From Billgrantia aerodenitrificans (GTDB lineage Bacteria > Pseudomonadota > Gammaproteobacteria > Pseudomonadales > Halomonadaceae): a stretch of 64,000 nucleotides of DNA. A program made the position numbers and the translations under genes. Location: NCBI RefSeq assembly GCF_021404405.1, contig NZ_JABFTV010000008.1, positions 1 through 64,000 on the forward strand, written 5' to 3'. The notes beneath the pieces are model-generated. The model was not told the origin of the DNA. It saw nothing but the letters and a program-made list of their open reading frames with translations, and did not search any database. Of this stretch, positions 1 through 8,986 are shown piece by piece. Every line of letters starts with the position of its first letter. Within the stretch, counting starts at the first letter, position 1.

Positions 1-1205
1 CCGAGCTCGCCCCGGGGGTCAAGTTCACCCTCACCGACCACGACCTCAGTGAGCTCAACCGCGACTGGCAGGTGGTCAAGGTCAAGCACACCGGCAGCCA
101 GCCCCAGGCCCTGGAAGAGGATGGTGTCACTCAAGGTGACGCGGCAGGGATGGGCCAGATGACCAAGTTCGACAACGAACTGATCCTCACCCCCGCCGAC
201 CGCGCCTGGCGTCCCACGCCCAACCCCAAGCCCCGCGTCGACGGCCCGCAGATCGCCTTCGTCGTCGGCCCCGAGGGCGAAGAGATCCACTGCGACGAAC
301 ACGGCCGGGTCAAGGTCCAGTTCCCCTGGGATCGCTACGCCGAACCCAATGAAACCGCCAGCGCCTGGGTGCGCGTCTCCCAGGGCTGGGCCGGCGGCGG
401 CTACGGTAGCATGGCGATACCCCGGATTGGGCATGAGGTAGTGGTATCGTTCCTCGAGGGCGATCCGGATCAACCGCTGATCACCGGGCGCACCTACCAC
501 GCCGTCAACACGCCGCCCTACGCGCTGCCCGAGCACAAGACGCGTACCGTCATCCGCACCCAGAGTCACAAAGGCGAAGGATTTAACGAACTTCGCTTCG
601 AGGACCAGGCCGGCGAAGAGCAGATCTGGCTGCATGCCCAGAAAGACCTGGAGCTGCTGACCAACAACGACCGCACCGAAGAGATCGGCAACGACAGCTT
701 CCTCACCGTGCACCACGACCGCATCGGCGAGATCCATGCCGATGAGCACCACACCGTGCGCGGCGAGCGCCATGAGCAAACCGTCGCCAACCAGCACCTC
801 ACGGTACAGGGCACCCTGCACGTCAAGGCCGGCCAGGCCTGGCTCAGCGAATGCGGCCGCGAACTGCACATCAAGGCCGGCCACAAGGTGGTGCTCGAAG
901 CCGGCAGCGAAATGACCCTCAATGCCGGCGGCAGCTTCCTCAAGCTCGACGGCGGCGGCGTCACCCTGGTCGGCCCCAAGGTCAAGATCAACGCCGGAGG
1001 CAGCCCCGGCTCCGGCAGCGGCCAAGCCGTCGAGATACCGCTGCTGCCGGGCAGGGCAGTGCCGGAGGTACATGAGGCGATACCGCCCACCGTGCTGCCC
1101 AAGCTCAAGGACTACCAGCTCAGCGAAGCCACGCTGCTGCCGCTGTGCGGCAAGCTGAGCGAGACCACCTGCAGCCGGGGAGATTGCCCATGCCTGGCTG
1201 GTTGA
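1..1205 (+). CDS. vgrG: Type VI secretion spike protein VgrG, C-terminal part (5' end outside window)
   Basis: The reading frame is open from base 3 and ends with TGA at 1203-1205; the start lies before the window. VgrG forms the trimeric needle tip of the type VI secretion system and carries effectors. The visible part holds the gp5-type OB-fold (around [16 protein letters not shown] and [16 protein letters not shown]), followed by the DUF2345-type beta-helix with repeats such as [18 protein letters not shown] and [16 protein letters not shown]. The tail after the helix, about 65 residues, is proline-rich and ends in a Cys-containing segment ([15 protein letters not shown]), which may be the contact for the adaptor or effector. 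The next gene starts inside the last codons, so the genes are translationally linked. The family call is secure; which effector it carries is inferred from the neighbours. Confidence 0.93.
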   Translation, partial: ELAPGVKFTLTDHDLSELNRDWQVVKVKHTGSQPQALEEDGVTQGDAAGMGQMTKFDNELILTPADRAWRPTPNPKPRVDGPQIAFVVGPEGEEIHCDEHGRVKVQFPWDRYAEPNETASAWVRVSQGWAGGGYGSMAIPRIGHEVVVSFLEGDPDQPLITGRTYHAVNTPPYALPEHKTRTVIRTQSHKGEGFNELRFEDQAGEEQIWLHAQKDLELLTNNDRTEEIGNDSFLTVHHDRIGEIHADEHHTVRGERHEQTVANQHLTVQGTLHVKAGQAWLSECGRELHIKAGHKVVLEAGSEMTLNAGGSFLKLDGGGVTLVGPKVKINAGGSPGSGSGQAVEIPLLPGRAVPEVHEAIPPTVLPKLKDYQLSEATLLPLCGKLSETTCSRGDCPCLAG

Positions 1206-2020
1206 GTCGAATCGACGAGCGCAGCCAGCGTATCGAGACCCTATCGGGCAGCTTCGAAGCCCAGCGCTCTGCTTATGTGGTGCTGGATCAGCGCCGCGCC
1301 CCAGAACGCTGTGCCGAACTCGTGGGCCAGCCCGGCTGGCACGACTACCTGACGCTGTTTGCCGGCACGCCGCTATCACCGCTGCTCGAAGCCAGCCCTT
1401 GGCTGGTCGAACTCACGCCGGGCAGTGAAGCCTGGCAGGCCATCGGCTCGCTATGTGCCGGGCAGCGCCACGGCTGGCTCTTCCTGCCGGCCCAGGCCAC
1501 CCCCCTGAACGAGCTGGCCGATCATCTGCGTCGCCTGTTCATCCTCGACGACCCGCACGGCGGCCAGTCGCTGGTGAACCTGCAGGATGCCGCCGCCTGG
1601 ACAGCCCTGCTCGCCGCCAGCAGCGACACCGCCTACGCCCAACTCATCGGGCCGCTGGGGCAGGTCATCACGCCCACGCCGCTGACGCACTGGCAAAGAT
1701 GGCAGCCAGCCGGCGACCGTGATGAAGCCGAAGCCGAAGCCCCCGCACTGACCGAAGCGCTGGAACGGGCGCTCAAGGAGAGCCCGCGTGCCTGGTGGCT
1801 GAGCAGCGCGACCGATACGCCGCTTTCGGCGTTGCCGCCGGCGTGGTTGGAGAGACTGGAGCGGCTCGAGGCAGCGGGCATCAAGCAAGCTCACTATCTC
1901 AAGCGCCTACTTCCTTTGATCCGCCAAGCAGACGAGCATTTTGACTCGTCTATCGAACAGGGACTGCGTGCCGACCTGCCGACGCGCAAAAAAGTACAAG
2001 CTTTGGAGAACCTGGTATGA
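1190..2020 (+). CDS. DUF4123 family T6SS effector adaptor (Tap/TEC-like)
   Basis: 276 residues from ATG 1190, chosen over an in-frame upstream start because GGGGAG stands just before this ATG and it overlaps the end of vgrG by 16 bases. The N-terminal part ([13 protein letters not shown], then [13 protein letters not shown], and [10 protein letters not shown]) matches the DUF4123 pattern. DUF4123 proteins are adaptors that load one specific effector onto its VgrG and are not secreted themselves. The stop codon overlaps the ATG of the next gene (ATGA), the usual adaptor-effector arrangement, so the protein encoded at 2017 is its likely client. The C-terminal part is less typical and acidic. 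Domain call good; partner assignment inferred. Confidence 0.82.
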   Translation: MPGWLSRIDERSQRIETLSGSFEAQRSAYVVLDQRRAPERCAELVGQPGWHDYLTLFAGTPLSPLLEASPWLVELTPGSEAWQAIGSLCAGQRHGWLFLPAQATPLNELADHLRRLFILDDPHGGQSLVNLQDAAAWTALLAASSDTAYAQLIGPLGQVITPTPLTHWQRWQPAGDRDEAEAEAPALTEALERALKESPRAWWLSSATDTPLSALPPAWLERLERLEAAGIKQAHYLKRLLPLIRQADEHFDSSIEQGLRADLPTRKKVQALENLV

Positions 2021-5000
2021 GCACAGGAGCACGCCCCGGCAGCCCTGAAAATCCACATGCCATCAGCCGATTCGAGCCACCGGAGGCGGAGGGCGGCAGT
2101 ATCGAATCGACGGCACAACACGTCTGCGAGGAGCGGTGCTGGGCCGACATCCTCTACCTGCCGGGCACCCGTACTTTCTGGCTGCTGACCGAAGAGGTCT
2201 CCGAAATCTTGTTGGAAGCCAGCGAAACGCTGAGCGAATGGGTACAGGAGGAAGACCCGGCCAAGCGCCTGCGCAAGCTCACCGAAGATGCCGGGCTGGA
2301 GTGCCTGCTGCCGGCCCGAGCCGAGAACTTTCTCGATGAGAGCGAACGACAGCGCTACCGGGAAGCCTTCGAGCGGCTCGTCGAGCTGACCCAAGACGAC
2401 GAGGCCTCACTGGAAGCGCGTATCGCTCATCAGCGCACCATGTGGGATCACTTGTATCAATTCAGCACCCCGGGGATGCTGGAGTTCTTGAATCGCCGTA
2501 TCCGCAGAGACGCTCAAGAAGTCTCTCGGCTGGAGCGCCAACTGAGGCAGCTTTACCAACAGGGCCTCGAGCGTGCCAGAGAGCAAGGCTATCGCCTGGA
2601 AGATGAGGGCTACTTTGGCCCTTGGGAAGCCGAGATAGCCACTGCGCTGGAAGCCTATCGCTCGCACCGCGCTCAGGCTCAGCGGGAGTATCACTTCAAT
2701 CCTGGCGGGCAAGGCGAAGCCACCCCCTTCTCCCTGCAAGACGTGCTGGCGGAGTACCAGCGCTTCATCCAGCTATGCGAGTCGATGCCGCCCCGTGAGG
2801 CGGCCAACGAGTGCCGCTTCGTCGGCTACGTGCAGCAATTGAGCGAGCAACAGGAAAGCAAGTACAACGACTACCTGCACAGTATCCTCACGCTTGCATC
2901 ACTCGGCATCGCTACGCCCGAGTTGGCCCTCTCCTCTCCCAACCCACAGCTGCGCCAACTGCGCAATGGTGTGGAAGCCTTCGATGCTTACTGCCGTACG
3001 CTCAAGGAGAGCCTCGAACTGCACCAGGCGGTGGAAAACAAGCTGCGTGAATGGGAGTCCGGTACGGGTGGGCAAACCCAACTGCCCGTTTTCCTCTTCG
3101 AGCAGGAGCGGCAACGCTATGAAACCTTGCAGGAGACCCTGAACGAACTGCATGAGCGAGCCCGCCAGGCCGTGGAAGAGATGGAGCCAGGCCGCGTGCT
3201 GGTCTGGCATACCGATATCGAAGACGACCGGCACGCCCTGGGCTACCAGAAACGCAAGATAGAGCTTCTGGTACAGAACGACTTTCCGCTGCGCGAATTC
3301 AGCTCACCGCAGGGACAGAAGTCCCTTAGCCACATCAGCCTGTTGCAGATGATCCCTACCATGACCGGCAACGAGCGCTGGCGGCTAGAGCGCACACTGA
3401 GAGCTGACGGGGTACTGCCGGCTCGACTGTGGGATGCCCCCGAGAGCGCGTTATCGCAATGGCTGCAAGGGCGAGGTTGCCAGGCAATAGCGCATCGGCT
3501 TGATTGGCACGATGAGCCCATGGGCTTCTTCGAGCCCGAGCGCTTCTTCGCTTATCTGGAAACGCAGGGCCATGAGGTGGCCTCGCTGGATGACGCCAGC
3601 AGGCAAGCCTGGGGCGAGGCGCTGCAAAAAATCCTCTTTACCGGCCCCAGCCGTGAGGAGCTTCGCCTGTTCGATGCCAGTGCCCAAGCGCAGATGCTGC
3701 GGTTGGTAGGCATGGCACGACGTGAACTCAACGAAGCCCGTCAGGAAGGAGAGCGCGACACCCCCTGGGACGTCACTGAACACGCTCCCAGCCTGACCTT
3801 CTTCGACCTCGAGATGGAAGGGAGTCGTGGAGGATCGCTGGGGGTAGAGAGCCGAAGCGAAGTTGCCTTCGATCGGGAGGAGCCCGGCCTCTGGATTCTG
3901 GATGCCAACGATGAATGGAGCCCTTCGGTCGACCTCACCTATAGCTGGGAAGCCAAGGGCACCTTCAGCCTCGCCCGCGGTGAGCTTCCGCTGGGGCGGC
4001 TCGTGCTCCCCAGTAGAGAGCAGGCCCGGCCTGTCGTCGCGACGCTCACCGATCGCGGCGAACAGCGCGAGCTTGGCCGCTACGCCATTGTACTCGACGC
4101 CGTTGCCAAGGGCTTCGCTGGCGCCAGCGTTGCATTGGCCACCGAAGTAGGGTTCTCCTTCGACAAGGATGGGCTCAGTGTTTCCGGCATCGACTGGGTC
4201 AAGCGAGAAGCGACCGGTGCCACGGTGGATGCTTTTGCCGGGGCGCGTCTCGGCATCGAGACGCGCTGCGAGGTACATTGGGAGCCCCCAGAAAACCTGC
4301 TGCGCATTCTCCCCCAGCGTGCTGCCATGGCCAGCCTGGGCATGCATCGCCCCAGCCAATCACTGAGCGGATGGCGCAGTATCGGCGTGGCTCAACTCGA
4401 TGCTGAAGTAGCAGCGGGCATCGGCGGCAAACTCGGATTCGTGCTTGGCATGAAGAACGGCAAGTTCGTGTTCAAGGTATCGGGACGTTTCGTCTTGGGC
4501 AAGGGCGCCGGCGGTGGCCTTGCCATTGAACTCGACCCCGACAGTCTGGATCTATGGCTAGTCATGCTCCATCGCGCCATGGTAGATAACAACTTCGAAA
4601 AGCCGGAGTGGATCGATCAGGAAGCCTATGAAAGCATGAACTGGCTGGCCTACATCGCGACCACGACACTGCTCAATGTGGGGCTGCTGGCCGCACGTGG
4701 CAGAACCGGCATCGAGCGAATCTACCGGGCCATGACCGGTGGGCAGAAAGCGGGACCGATTGCGTATGTGTTAGTCAATGACCCGCGGAAAGACGAGCTG
4801 CGCAGCTGGGTTCAGCAGCTTTCCCCCGAAGCCTTGGGGGCACTATTGCATTTGCTGGTTAGCGAGCCAAGAGCTTTCGAGGTAGAAGCCTCAGGTCGAG
4901 GGCGTGGTGGAAGCCAGAGCTTCAGTGCGCGGCAGGCATTGGACTTCCAGCAGATCGCTATCTCAAACTGCCTGGGTTGGATCGTGGAGGGCGTGACGAT

Positions 5001-5271
5001 GAGCGTGTACGGCGCACAGTGTCGCTTCAGTCACGTGGACCCCACTCCTGCACAATACCTCTTTACCAAGGCGGTGGTGCGTATGACAGCGATTGGCCAG
5101 CCGCCGCATAATTATCCGGATGTGGCCTATGCCAACCATAAACACCATCTGGATCGGTTTATGGAGAGGGTGTCAGGTAGTGGAGCACTCATTGAAAGAG
5201 ACGCTGGAATCGCTCGGGCAGACTATCGCCGATATGCGGGTGGTCTCGGGGTGATCAATTGTGCTGTTTAA
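2017..5271 (+). CDS. Large putative T6SS effector of unknown activity
   Basis: 1084 residues; ATG overlaps the adaptor stop (ATGA) and GGAG lies about 10 bases upstream. I do not recognise a toxin domain. Residues 1-400 are rich in charged helices and probably coiled coil. Around residues 600-760 there is a beta-rich part. Residues about 795-840 are glycine-rich and mildly hydrophobic (GIGGKLGFVLGMKNGK, GKGAGGGLAIEL). A hydrophobic stretch follows at about 878-896 (LAYIATTTLLNVGLLAARG) that could insert in a membrane. There is no PAAR motif and no signal peptide. The C-terminal 150 residues contain His-rich HKHHLDRFM near the end. Position after vgrG and a DUF4123 adaptor is the main argument for an effector. 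A pore-forming or membrane-acting toxin would fit the hydrophobic segments, but this is conjecture. Confidence 0.62.
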   Translation: MSTGARPGSPENPHAISRFEPPEAEGGSIESTAQHVCEERCWADILYLPGTRTFWLLTEEVSEILLEASETLSEWVQEEDPAKRLRKLTEDAGLECLLPARAENFLDESERQRYREAFERLVELTQDDEASLEARIAHQRTMWDHLYQFSTPGMLEFLNRRIRRDAQEVSRLERQLRQLYQQGLERAREQGYRLEDEGYFGPWEAEIATALEAYRSHRAQAQREYHFNPGGQGEATPFSLQDVLAEYQRFIQLCESMPPREAANECRFVGYVQQLSEQQESKYNDYLHSILTLASLGIATPELALSSPNPQLRQLRNGVEAFDAYCRTLKESLELHQAVENKLREWESGTGGQTQLPVFLFEQERQRYETLQETLNELHERARQAVEEMEPGRVLVWHTDIEDDRHALGYQKRKIELLVQNDFPLREFSSPQGQKSLSHISLLQMIPTMTGNERWRLERTLRADGVLPARLWDAPESALSQWLQGRGCQAIAHRLDWHDEPMGFFEPERFFAYLETQGHEVASLDDASRQAWGEALQKILFTGPSREELRLFDASAQAQMLRLVGMARRELNEARQEGERDTPWDVTEHAPSLTFFDLEMEGSRGGSLGVESRSEVAFDREEPGLWILDANDEWSPSVDLTYSWEAKGTFSLARGELPLGRLVLPSREQARPVVATLTDRGEQRELGRYAIVLDAVAKGFAGASVALATEVGFSFDKDGLSVSGIDWVKREATGATVDAFAGARLGIETRCEVHWEPPENLLRILPQRAAMASLGMHRPSQSLSGWRSIGVAQLDAEVAAGIGGKLGFVLGMKNGKFVFKVSGRFVLGKGAGGGLAIELDPDSLDLWLVMLHRAMVDNNFEKPEWIDQEAYESMNWLAYIATTTLLNVGLLAARGRTGIERIYRAMTGGQKAGPIAYVLVNDPRKDELRSWVQQLSPEALGALLHLLVSEPRAFEVEASGRGRGGSQSFSARQALDFQQIAISNCLGWIVEGVTMSVYGAQCRFSHVDPTPAQYLFTKAVVRMTAIGQPPHNYPDVAYANHKHHLDRFMERVSGSGALIERDAGIARADYRRYAGGLGVINCAV

Positions 5272-5299
5272 GCGCCTTAAAAGAACAGGAAATACACTG

Positions 5300-6283
5300 A
5301 TGAGCCGGCGATCTATGTCAACACTAGCAGCTGTGGTGCTATCGCTTCTTGCAATACCCACAGCCTTGGCGCTCGATGAGGAAGCTCAAGTTGCCAAGGA
5401 TGAGGGCATGCGGCTGTGGGGCATCCATCAGTGGATAAAAATGCAGCCCTATCTGGAGCAAGCTGCTGAACATGGTGACGTTGAGTCTATGTACTATCTG
5501 GGCGAATCAAATCGCCTGTTAAGCCGCGGGCTTTCGCTAGCTGCTTTGGAGTGGTACCACCGAGCCGCACAACTGGGCGAGCCCCATGCCATGTTGCGCC
5601 TCTATGATGGCAGCGCCTGCGAACTGGGCGATGTCTGCCCTGAAGAGGGCAACGATTGGCGTGAAGCGGCCCTCGCTGCCACGCTGCCGAAGGCTGAGGC
5701 GGGAGATGCCGATGCCATGGGCGCGCTCTATGATATCTACACCTACCTCGACCAGCACGATGAGGCCATGGAGTGGCTTCTGCGCTCTGCCGAAGCCGGC
5801 AACCTGGAATCCATGAACTGGCTCGGCCAGTTGGCACGTGACGATGAGGAGAACTACGCCACGGAGACCGAGCGCCTGGAAGCGGCGGTGGAGTGGTATC
5901 GCAAAGCGGCTGAAGCTGGCCACGTTCCTTCCATGAGCTTTCTTGCAGCATCTCTAAACAGTTTAGGCCGCTCTGAAGAGGCGTGGCGGTGGATGGTTAA
6001 GGCCTCTGAGGGTGGAAACATTAACGGTCGTCAGTGGTTGGCGACTTGCTATATTGATCCGCAAGAGAGCGAGCTATGCCACGTAGAGAAAGACCCTGCC
6101 AATGGCTGGGCGATTTTTCTTGCCATAAATGAAGAGATATCAAGTACCTCATCTGAGAGAGCGCTAAGGGTCTATCACGACAGCGTCACCCCCGAACAGC
6201 GTGAAGAAGGCGAGCGCATGATGGAAGAATGGCTCAATCGCGAGCCGCCGCTCTCCTATTTTCCGGACAAGTTTGGTTTCTGA
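5300..6283 (+). CDS. Secreted Sel1-repeat protein, possible T6SS immunity or accessory protein
   Basis: 327 residues from ATG 5300. A GTG at 5261 in the same frame is possible, but the 5300 start has AGGA 8 bases before it and gives a clean Sec signal peptide (MSRRSMSTLAAVVLSLLAIP, cleavage near ALAL-DEE). The mature protein carries several Sel1-like repeats of about 36 residues with the AxxGdxxAMxxLG pattern (for example AEHGDVESMYYLGE, AEAGNLESMNWLGQLA, AEAGHVPSMSFLAASL). Sel1 proteins form solenoid scaffolds for protein contacts. The gene follows the presumed effector by 28 bases, so a periplasmic immunity role is plausible, since Sel1 proteins occur as immunity or accessory genes beside T6SS effectors. 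A broken second copy lies directly downstream. No test of function is possible from sequence. Confidence 0.7.
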   Translation: MSRRSMSTLAAVVLSLLAIPTALALDEEAQVAKDEGMRLWGIHQWIKMQPYLEQAAEHGDVESMYYLGESNRLLSRGLSLAALEWYHRAAQLGEPHAMLRLYDGSACELGDVCPEEGNDWREAALAATLPKAEAGDADAMGALYDIYTYLDQHDEAMEWLLRSAEAGNLESMNWLGQLARDDEENYATETERLEAAVEWYRKAAEAGHVPSMSFLAASLNSLGRSEEAWRWMVKASEGGNINGRQWLATCYIDPQESELCHVEKDPANGWAIFLAINEEISSTSSERALRVYHDSVTPEQREEGERMMEEWLNREPPLSYFPDKFGF

Positions 6284-6443
6284 TGTCGATAAGCGGACGC
6301 AAAGCCGCGGCGGCGTTGGTAGCCCGACATTCTCATTTCTGGTGCTGCCCACAGCCTTGGCGCTCAATGGTAAGCGCAAGCCGTCAAGAATGAAGGAATG
6401 CGGCTTTTCCGAGTGGATCGAGATGCAGCCTTACTTGGAATAA
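6283..6443 (+). pseudogene. Remnant of a second Sel1-protein gene (5' part only)
   Basis: Starting at an ATG that overlaps the stop of the intact Sel1 gene (TGATG), this stretch resembles that gene's own 5' end. CCCACAGCCTTGGCGCTC is shared exactly, followed by ATGCGGCT and AGTGGAT...ATGCAGCC with scattered changes, a short deletion and a frameshift. One frame reads LPTALALN...SEWIEMQPYLE then stop, against IPTALALD...HQWIKMQPYLEQ in the intact protein. It is a tandem duplicate that was cut off and decayed. Confidence 0.75.
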
Positions 6444-6545
6444 ACCCCGTGCATAGAAGGCCGAATCTCGCTCGATGTATTCGGCGATGAGTTCCAGATC
6501 CTCGAGCGCTTCTGGAGACCAGGCTAGCGCTCGAGCAGTTGCCGC
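6444..6545 (-). pseudogene. Remnant of a ParE/RelE-type toxin gene
   Basis: Read on the minus strand, this piece encodes WSPEALEDLELIAEYIERD followed by SAFYARG, the typical N-terminal block of ParE/RelE-family plasmid-stabilisation toxins. A TAG stop stands 11 codons upstream in the same frame, no start codon lies between, and the rest of the toxin is missing. The match ends exactly where the Sel1 remnant begins, so this is a recombination junction. No antitoxin is recognisable. Confidence 0.6.
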
Positions 6546-6572
6546 CTAACATCCTTTGTCGTATCCATGGCT

Positions 6573-7250
6573 TCACCCGCCCCCAGACGGCCTCACCCCA
6601 CACCCCTTGAGGATCACCTGGGTCAGGAAGCGGGTGATCCGCTCCACGTCGGCATCCGAGATCTCGTCCTGGCCCATGATGCCCAGCACCTGGGCCTCGA
6701 AGTCGGCGTAGTGCTGTGTGGCCGACCAGATCAGGAAGATCAGCCACACCGGGTCGACCGGATCCATCAGACCGCGCTCGGCCCACTGTTCGAAGATTCT
6801 CGCCCGGGTACGCACCCACTCGCGCAGCTCGCCGCGCAGATAGCCCTGCAGGAAAGGCGCACCGCCGAGTATCTCCGCGGCGAACAGACGCGACCCTTCC
6901 GGGTGCTGGCGAGAGAGCTGCATCTTGCTGCGGATGAAGGCCTCCAGCACTTCGGCCGGGTCGTCCTCCACGCTGATGTCATCGAGCAAGGCGTTCCAGC
7001 GCGCCATCATGCGCTCGAGCAGACGTACATACAGCCCACGCTTGTTGCCCATGTAATAGAGCACGTTGGACTTGGGCAGCCCCGCCTCCTCGGCGATGGC
7101 CTGAACGCTGGCGCCGCGATAGCCGAAGCGGGCGAACACCCGCTCGGCGGCTTCGAGTATCTCGCGCTCGTTGCGCTCGCGTGTGGCGCCATTGCTTTCG
7201 CCACCCGGCCGTACAGGCTGCAAGGTCTCGGTTTCGGTCACGTCGGTCAT
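6573..7250 (-). CDS. RutR-like TetR family repressor of the purine genes
   Basis: 225 residues from ATG 7250. An upstream in-frame start (7439) would add 63 residues without family character and run over the operator, so it was not used. The HTH lies at about residues 48-70 (ASVQAIAEEAGLPKSNVLYY). The C-terminal ligand domain shows blocks close to E. coli RutR: SRQHPEGSRLFAAEILGGAP and LIFLIWSATQHYADFEAQV. RutR is a TetR regulator of pyrimidine and purine metabolism. The gene is divergent from xdhA, and the intergenic region carries a RutR-type palindrome (7382-7395). Control of xdhABC-guaD and probably of itself follows. The ligand is unknown; a purine would suit the context better than uracil. 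Confidence 0.82.
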   Translation of the reverse strand: MTDVTETETLQPVRPGGESNGATRERNEREILEAAERVFARFGYRGASVQAIAEEAGLPKSNVLYYMGNKRGLYVRLLERMMARWNALLDDISVEDDPAEVLEAFIRSKMQLSRQHPEGSRLFAAEILGGAPFLQGYLRGELREWVRTRARIFEQWAERGLMDPVDPVWLIFLIWSATQHYADFEAQVLGIMGQDEISDADVERITRFLTQVILKGCGVRPSGGG

Positions 7251-7381
7251 CGACAGGCCCTGCCCTGTGAATGATGGTGGGATGCCAAGAGAGTGCCCCA
7301 CCGCGGCGGTTCCTGCAAATGAGACCATGGGCGTCTTTGCGCTTGCAAAGTGCGACATTCTGGCCCATGCTGGATACATCC

Positions 7382-7395
7382 TGACCATTTGGTCA
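7382..7395. promoter_or_regulatory. RutR-type operator between the tetR gene and xdhA
   Basis: TGACCATTTGGTCA is a palindrome (TGACCA, two bases, TGGTCA). It fits the published E. coli RutR consensus TTGACCANNTGGTCAA except for the outermost left T. It lies about 120 bases before xdhA and about 130 before the divergent regulator, a good position to control both. Related sites precede the permease at 24842. Confidence 0.78.
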
Positions 7396-7513
7396 ACAAT
7401 CGTCGAAACAGACGAACCAACACTGGCAACGTGCGTCACGCCACAACGACCGTGTCACAGCTTTTACCAACAACCACAATGTCAAAGAGACATAGCCAAC
7501 AAGAGACAAGGCG

Positions 7514-8986
7514 ATGATCGACTTCATGCTCAACGGGAGGCCGTGCAGAAGCGAAGCCACCCCCGAAACCAGCGTACTGGAGCTGCTGCGCGATACGCTC
7601 GGCGCTACCGGCACCAAGGAGGGCTGCGCCTCGGGCGACTGCGGCGCCTGCACGGTGGCCATCGGCGAACCCGGCCCCAATGGCGAGCTGCGCTATCACA
7701 GTGCCAACGCCTGCATCACGCCCGCACATCAGCTCAACGGCCGTTACCTGGTCACCGTCGAGGGTCTTGCCCAGGGCGAAAAGCTGCATCCCGCCCAGGC
7801 CGCCATGGTCGCGTGTCATGGCAGCCAGTGCGGCTTCTGCACGCCGGGCATCGTGATGTCGCTGTTCACCCTGCACGAACAGCAGCGCCATACTCCGGCC
7901 CCCCTCACGCCGCAGCGCCTGGAAGCCGCGCTGGGCGGCAACCTGTGCCGCTGCACCGGTTATCGCCCGATCCGCGATGCCGCCCTGAGCATGAACCAGC
8001 ATCCCGAGAATCGCCCGCTGTGGCTCGACGCCGCCGCAGAGACCCAGCCAGCAGAGCCCAAGAATGAGGCGAAGGCGGCCGATAACGACGCCGCCTTCCT
8101 GCAGCCCACCACGCTTGCAGCACTCACCGATTGCCTGAAGCGGCACCCCAAGGCGCGGCTCGTCGCCGGCGCCACCGACCTGTGGCTCGAATCGACCCAG
8201 CGCCTGGCGCGCTTCGAGCACGTCATCGACGTGACCCGGGTCGCCGAACTCAACGACATCGACGATGCCACGCTGGAAGACGGCCGTAGCGGCTGGTGGA
8301 TCGGCGCCGCCGTCACCTACTCGCGTCTCGAACCGCTGCTGGAAGCGCACTACGACGCCTTCGCCCACCTGCTGCACCGGCTCGGCTCCCAGCAGGTGCG
8401 CAACCGCGGCACCCTGGGAGGCAACGTCGCCAACGCCTCGCCCATCGGCGACACCCCGCCGGTGCTGCTGGCGCTGGGCTCGCGTCTGCGCCTGGTCGGC
8501 CCCGAGGGTGAGCGTGAATTGCCGCTGGACGACTTCTTCCTCGACTACAAGCGCACCGCGCTGCGCGAGGGCGAGGCCATTCGCGCGATCTTCCTGCCCC
8601 ACCCCGAGGCGGGCCAAACTCTCAAGGTGTGGAAGCTGTCCAAACGTCGTGAGGACGACATCTCGGCGGTGCTGGGCGCCTTCGCCTACCGCCTGGAGAA
8701 CGGCGTGATGCGCGACGTGCGACTCGCCTTCGGCGGCATGGCGGCCATCCCCAAGCGGGCCGCCAATGCGGAAGCGGCCCTGGAAGGCAAGGCGCCGGAC
8801 CTGGCGGCCTTCCAGGCGGCTCGCGAGGCCCTGTCGAACGACTTCCAGCCCATGAGCGACGTGCGTGGCAGCGCTCACTACCGCCGGCTCTCCGCCGCCA
8901 ACCTGCTCGAGCGCCTGCGCCTTTCGATCGCCCAGGCCGACACCGACAGCCCCCGGGAGGTGATGCTCCATGCGTACGCTCACTAA
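7514..8986 (+). CDS. xdhA: Xanthine dehydrogenase small subunit (2Fe-2S and FAD)
   Basis: 490 residues, the usual length of bacterial XdhA. The first [2Fe-2S] centre uses Cys38, Cys43, Cys46 and Cys67 (GCASGDCGACTV). The second uses Cys106, Cys109, Cys145 and Cys147 (SQCGFCTPG, GNLCRCTGYRP). From about residue 185 the FAD-binding domain follows (RLVAGATDLWLE; RNRGTLGGNVANASP) with a C-terminal CO-dehydrogenase flavoprotein-type domain. It passes electrons from the molybdenum site in XdhB to NAD during oxidation of hypoxanthine and xanthine in the cytoplasm. An AAGG-type ribosome site precedes the ATG. First gene of xdhABC-guaD; its 3' end overlaps xdhB by 17 bases. Confidence 0.96.
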   Translation: MIDFMLNGRPCRSEATPETSVLELLRDTLGATGTKEGCASGDCGACTVAIGEPGPNGELRYHSANACITPAHQLNGRYLVTVEGLAQGEKLHPAQAAMVACHGSQCGFCTPGIVMSLFTLHEQQRHTPAPLTPQRLEAALGGNLCRCTGYRPIRDAALSMNQHPENRPLWLDAAAETQPAEPKNEAKAADNDAAFLQPTTLAALTDCLKRHPKARLVAGATDLWLESTQRLARFEHVIDVTRVAELNDIDDATLEDGRSGWWIGAAVTYSRLEPLLEAHYDAFAHLLHRLGSQQVRNRGTLGGNVANASPIGDTPPVLLALGSRLRLVGPEGERELPLDDFFLDYKRTALREGEAIRAIFLPHPEAGQTLKVWKLSKRREDDISAVLGAFAYRLENGVMRDVRLAFGGMAAIPKRAANAEAALEGKAPDLAAFQAAREALSNDFQPMSDVRGSAHYRRLSAANLLERLRLSIAQADTDSPREVMLHAYAH

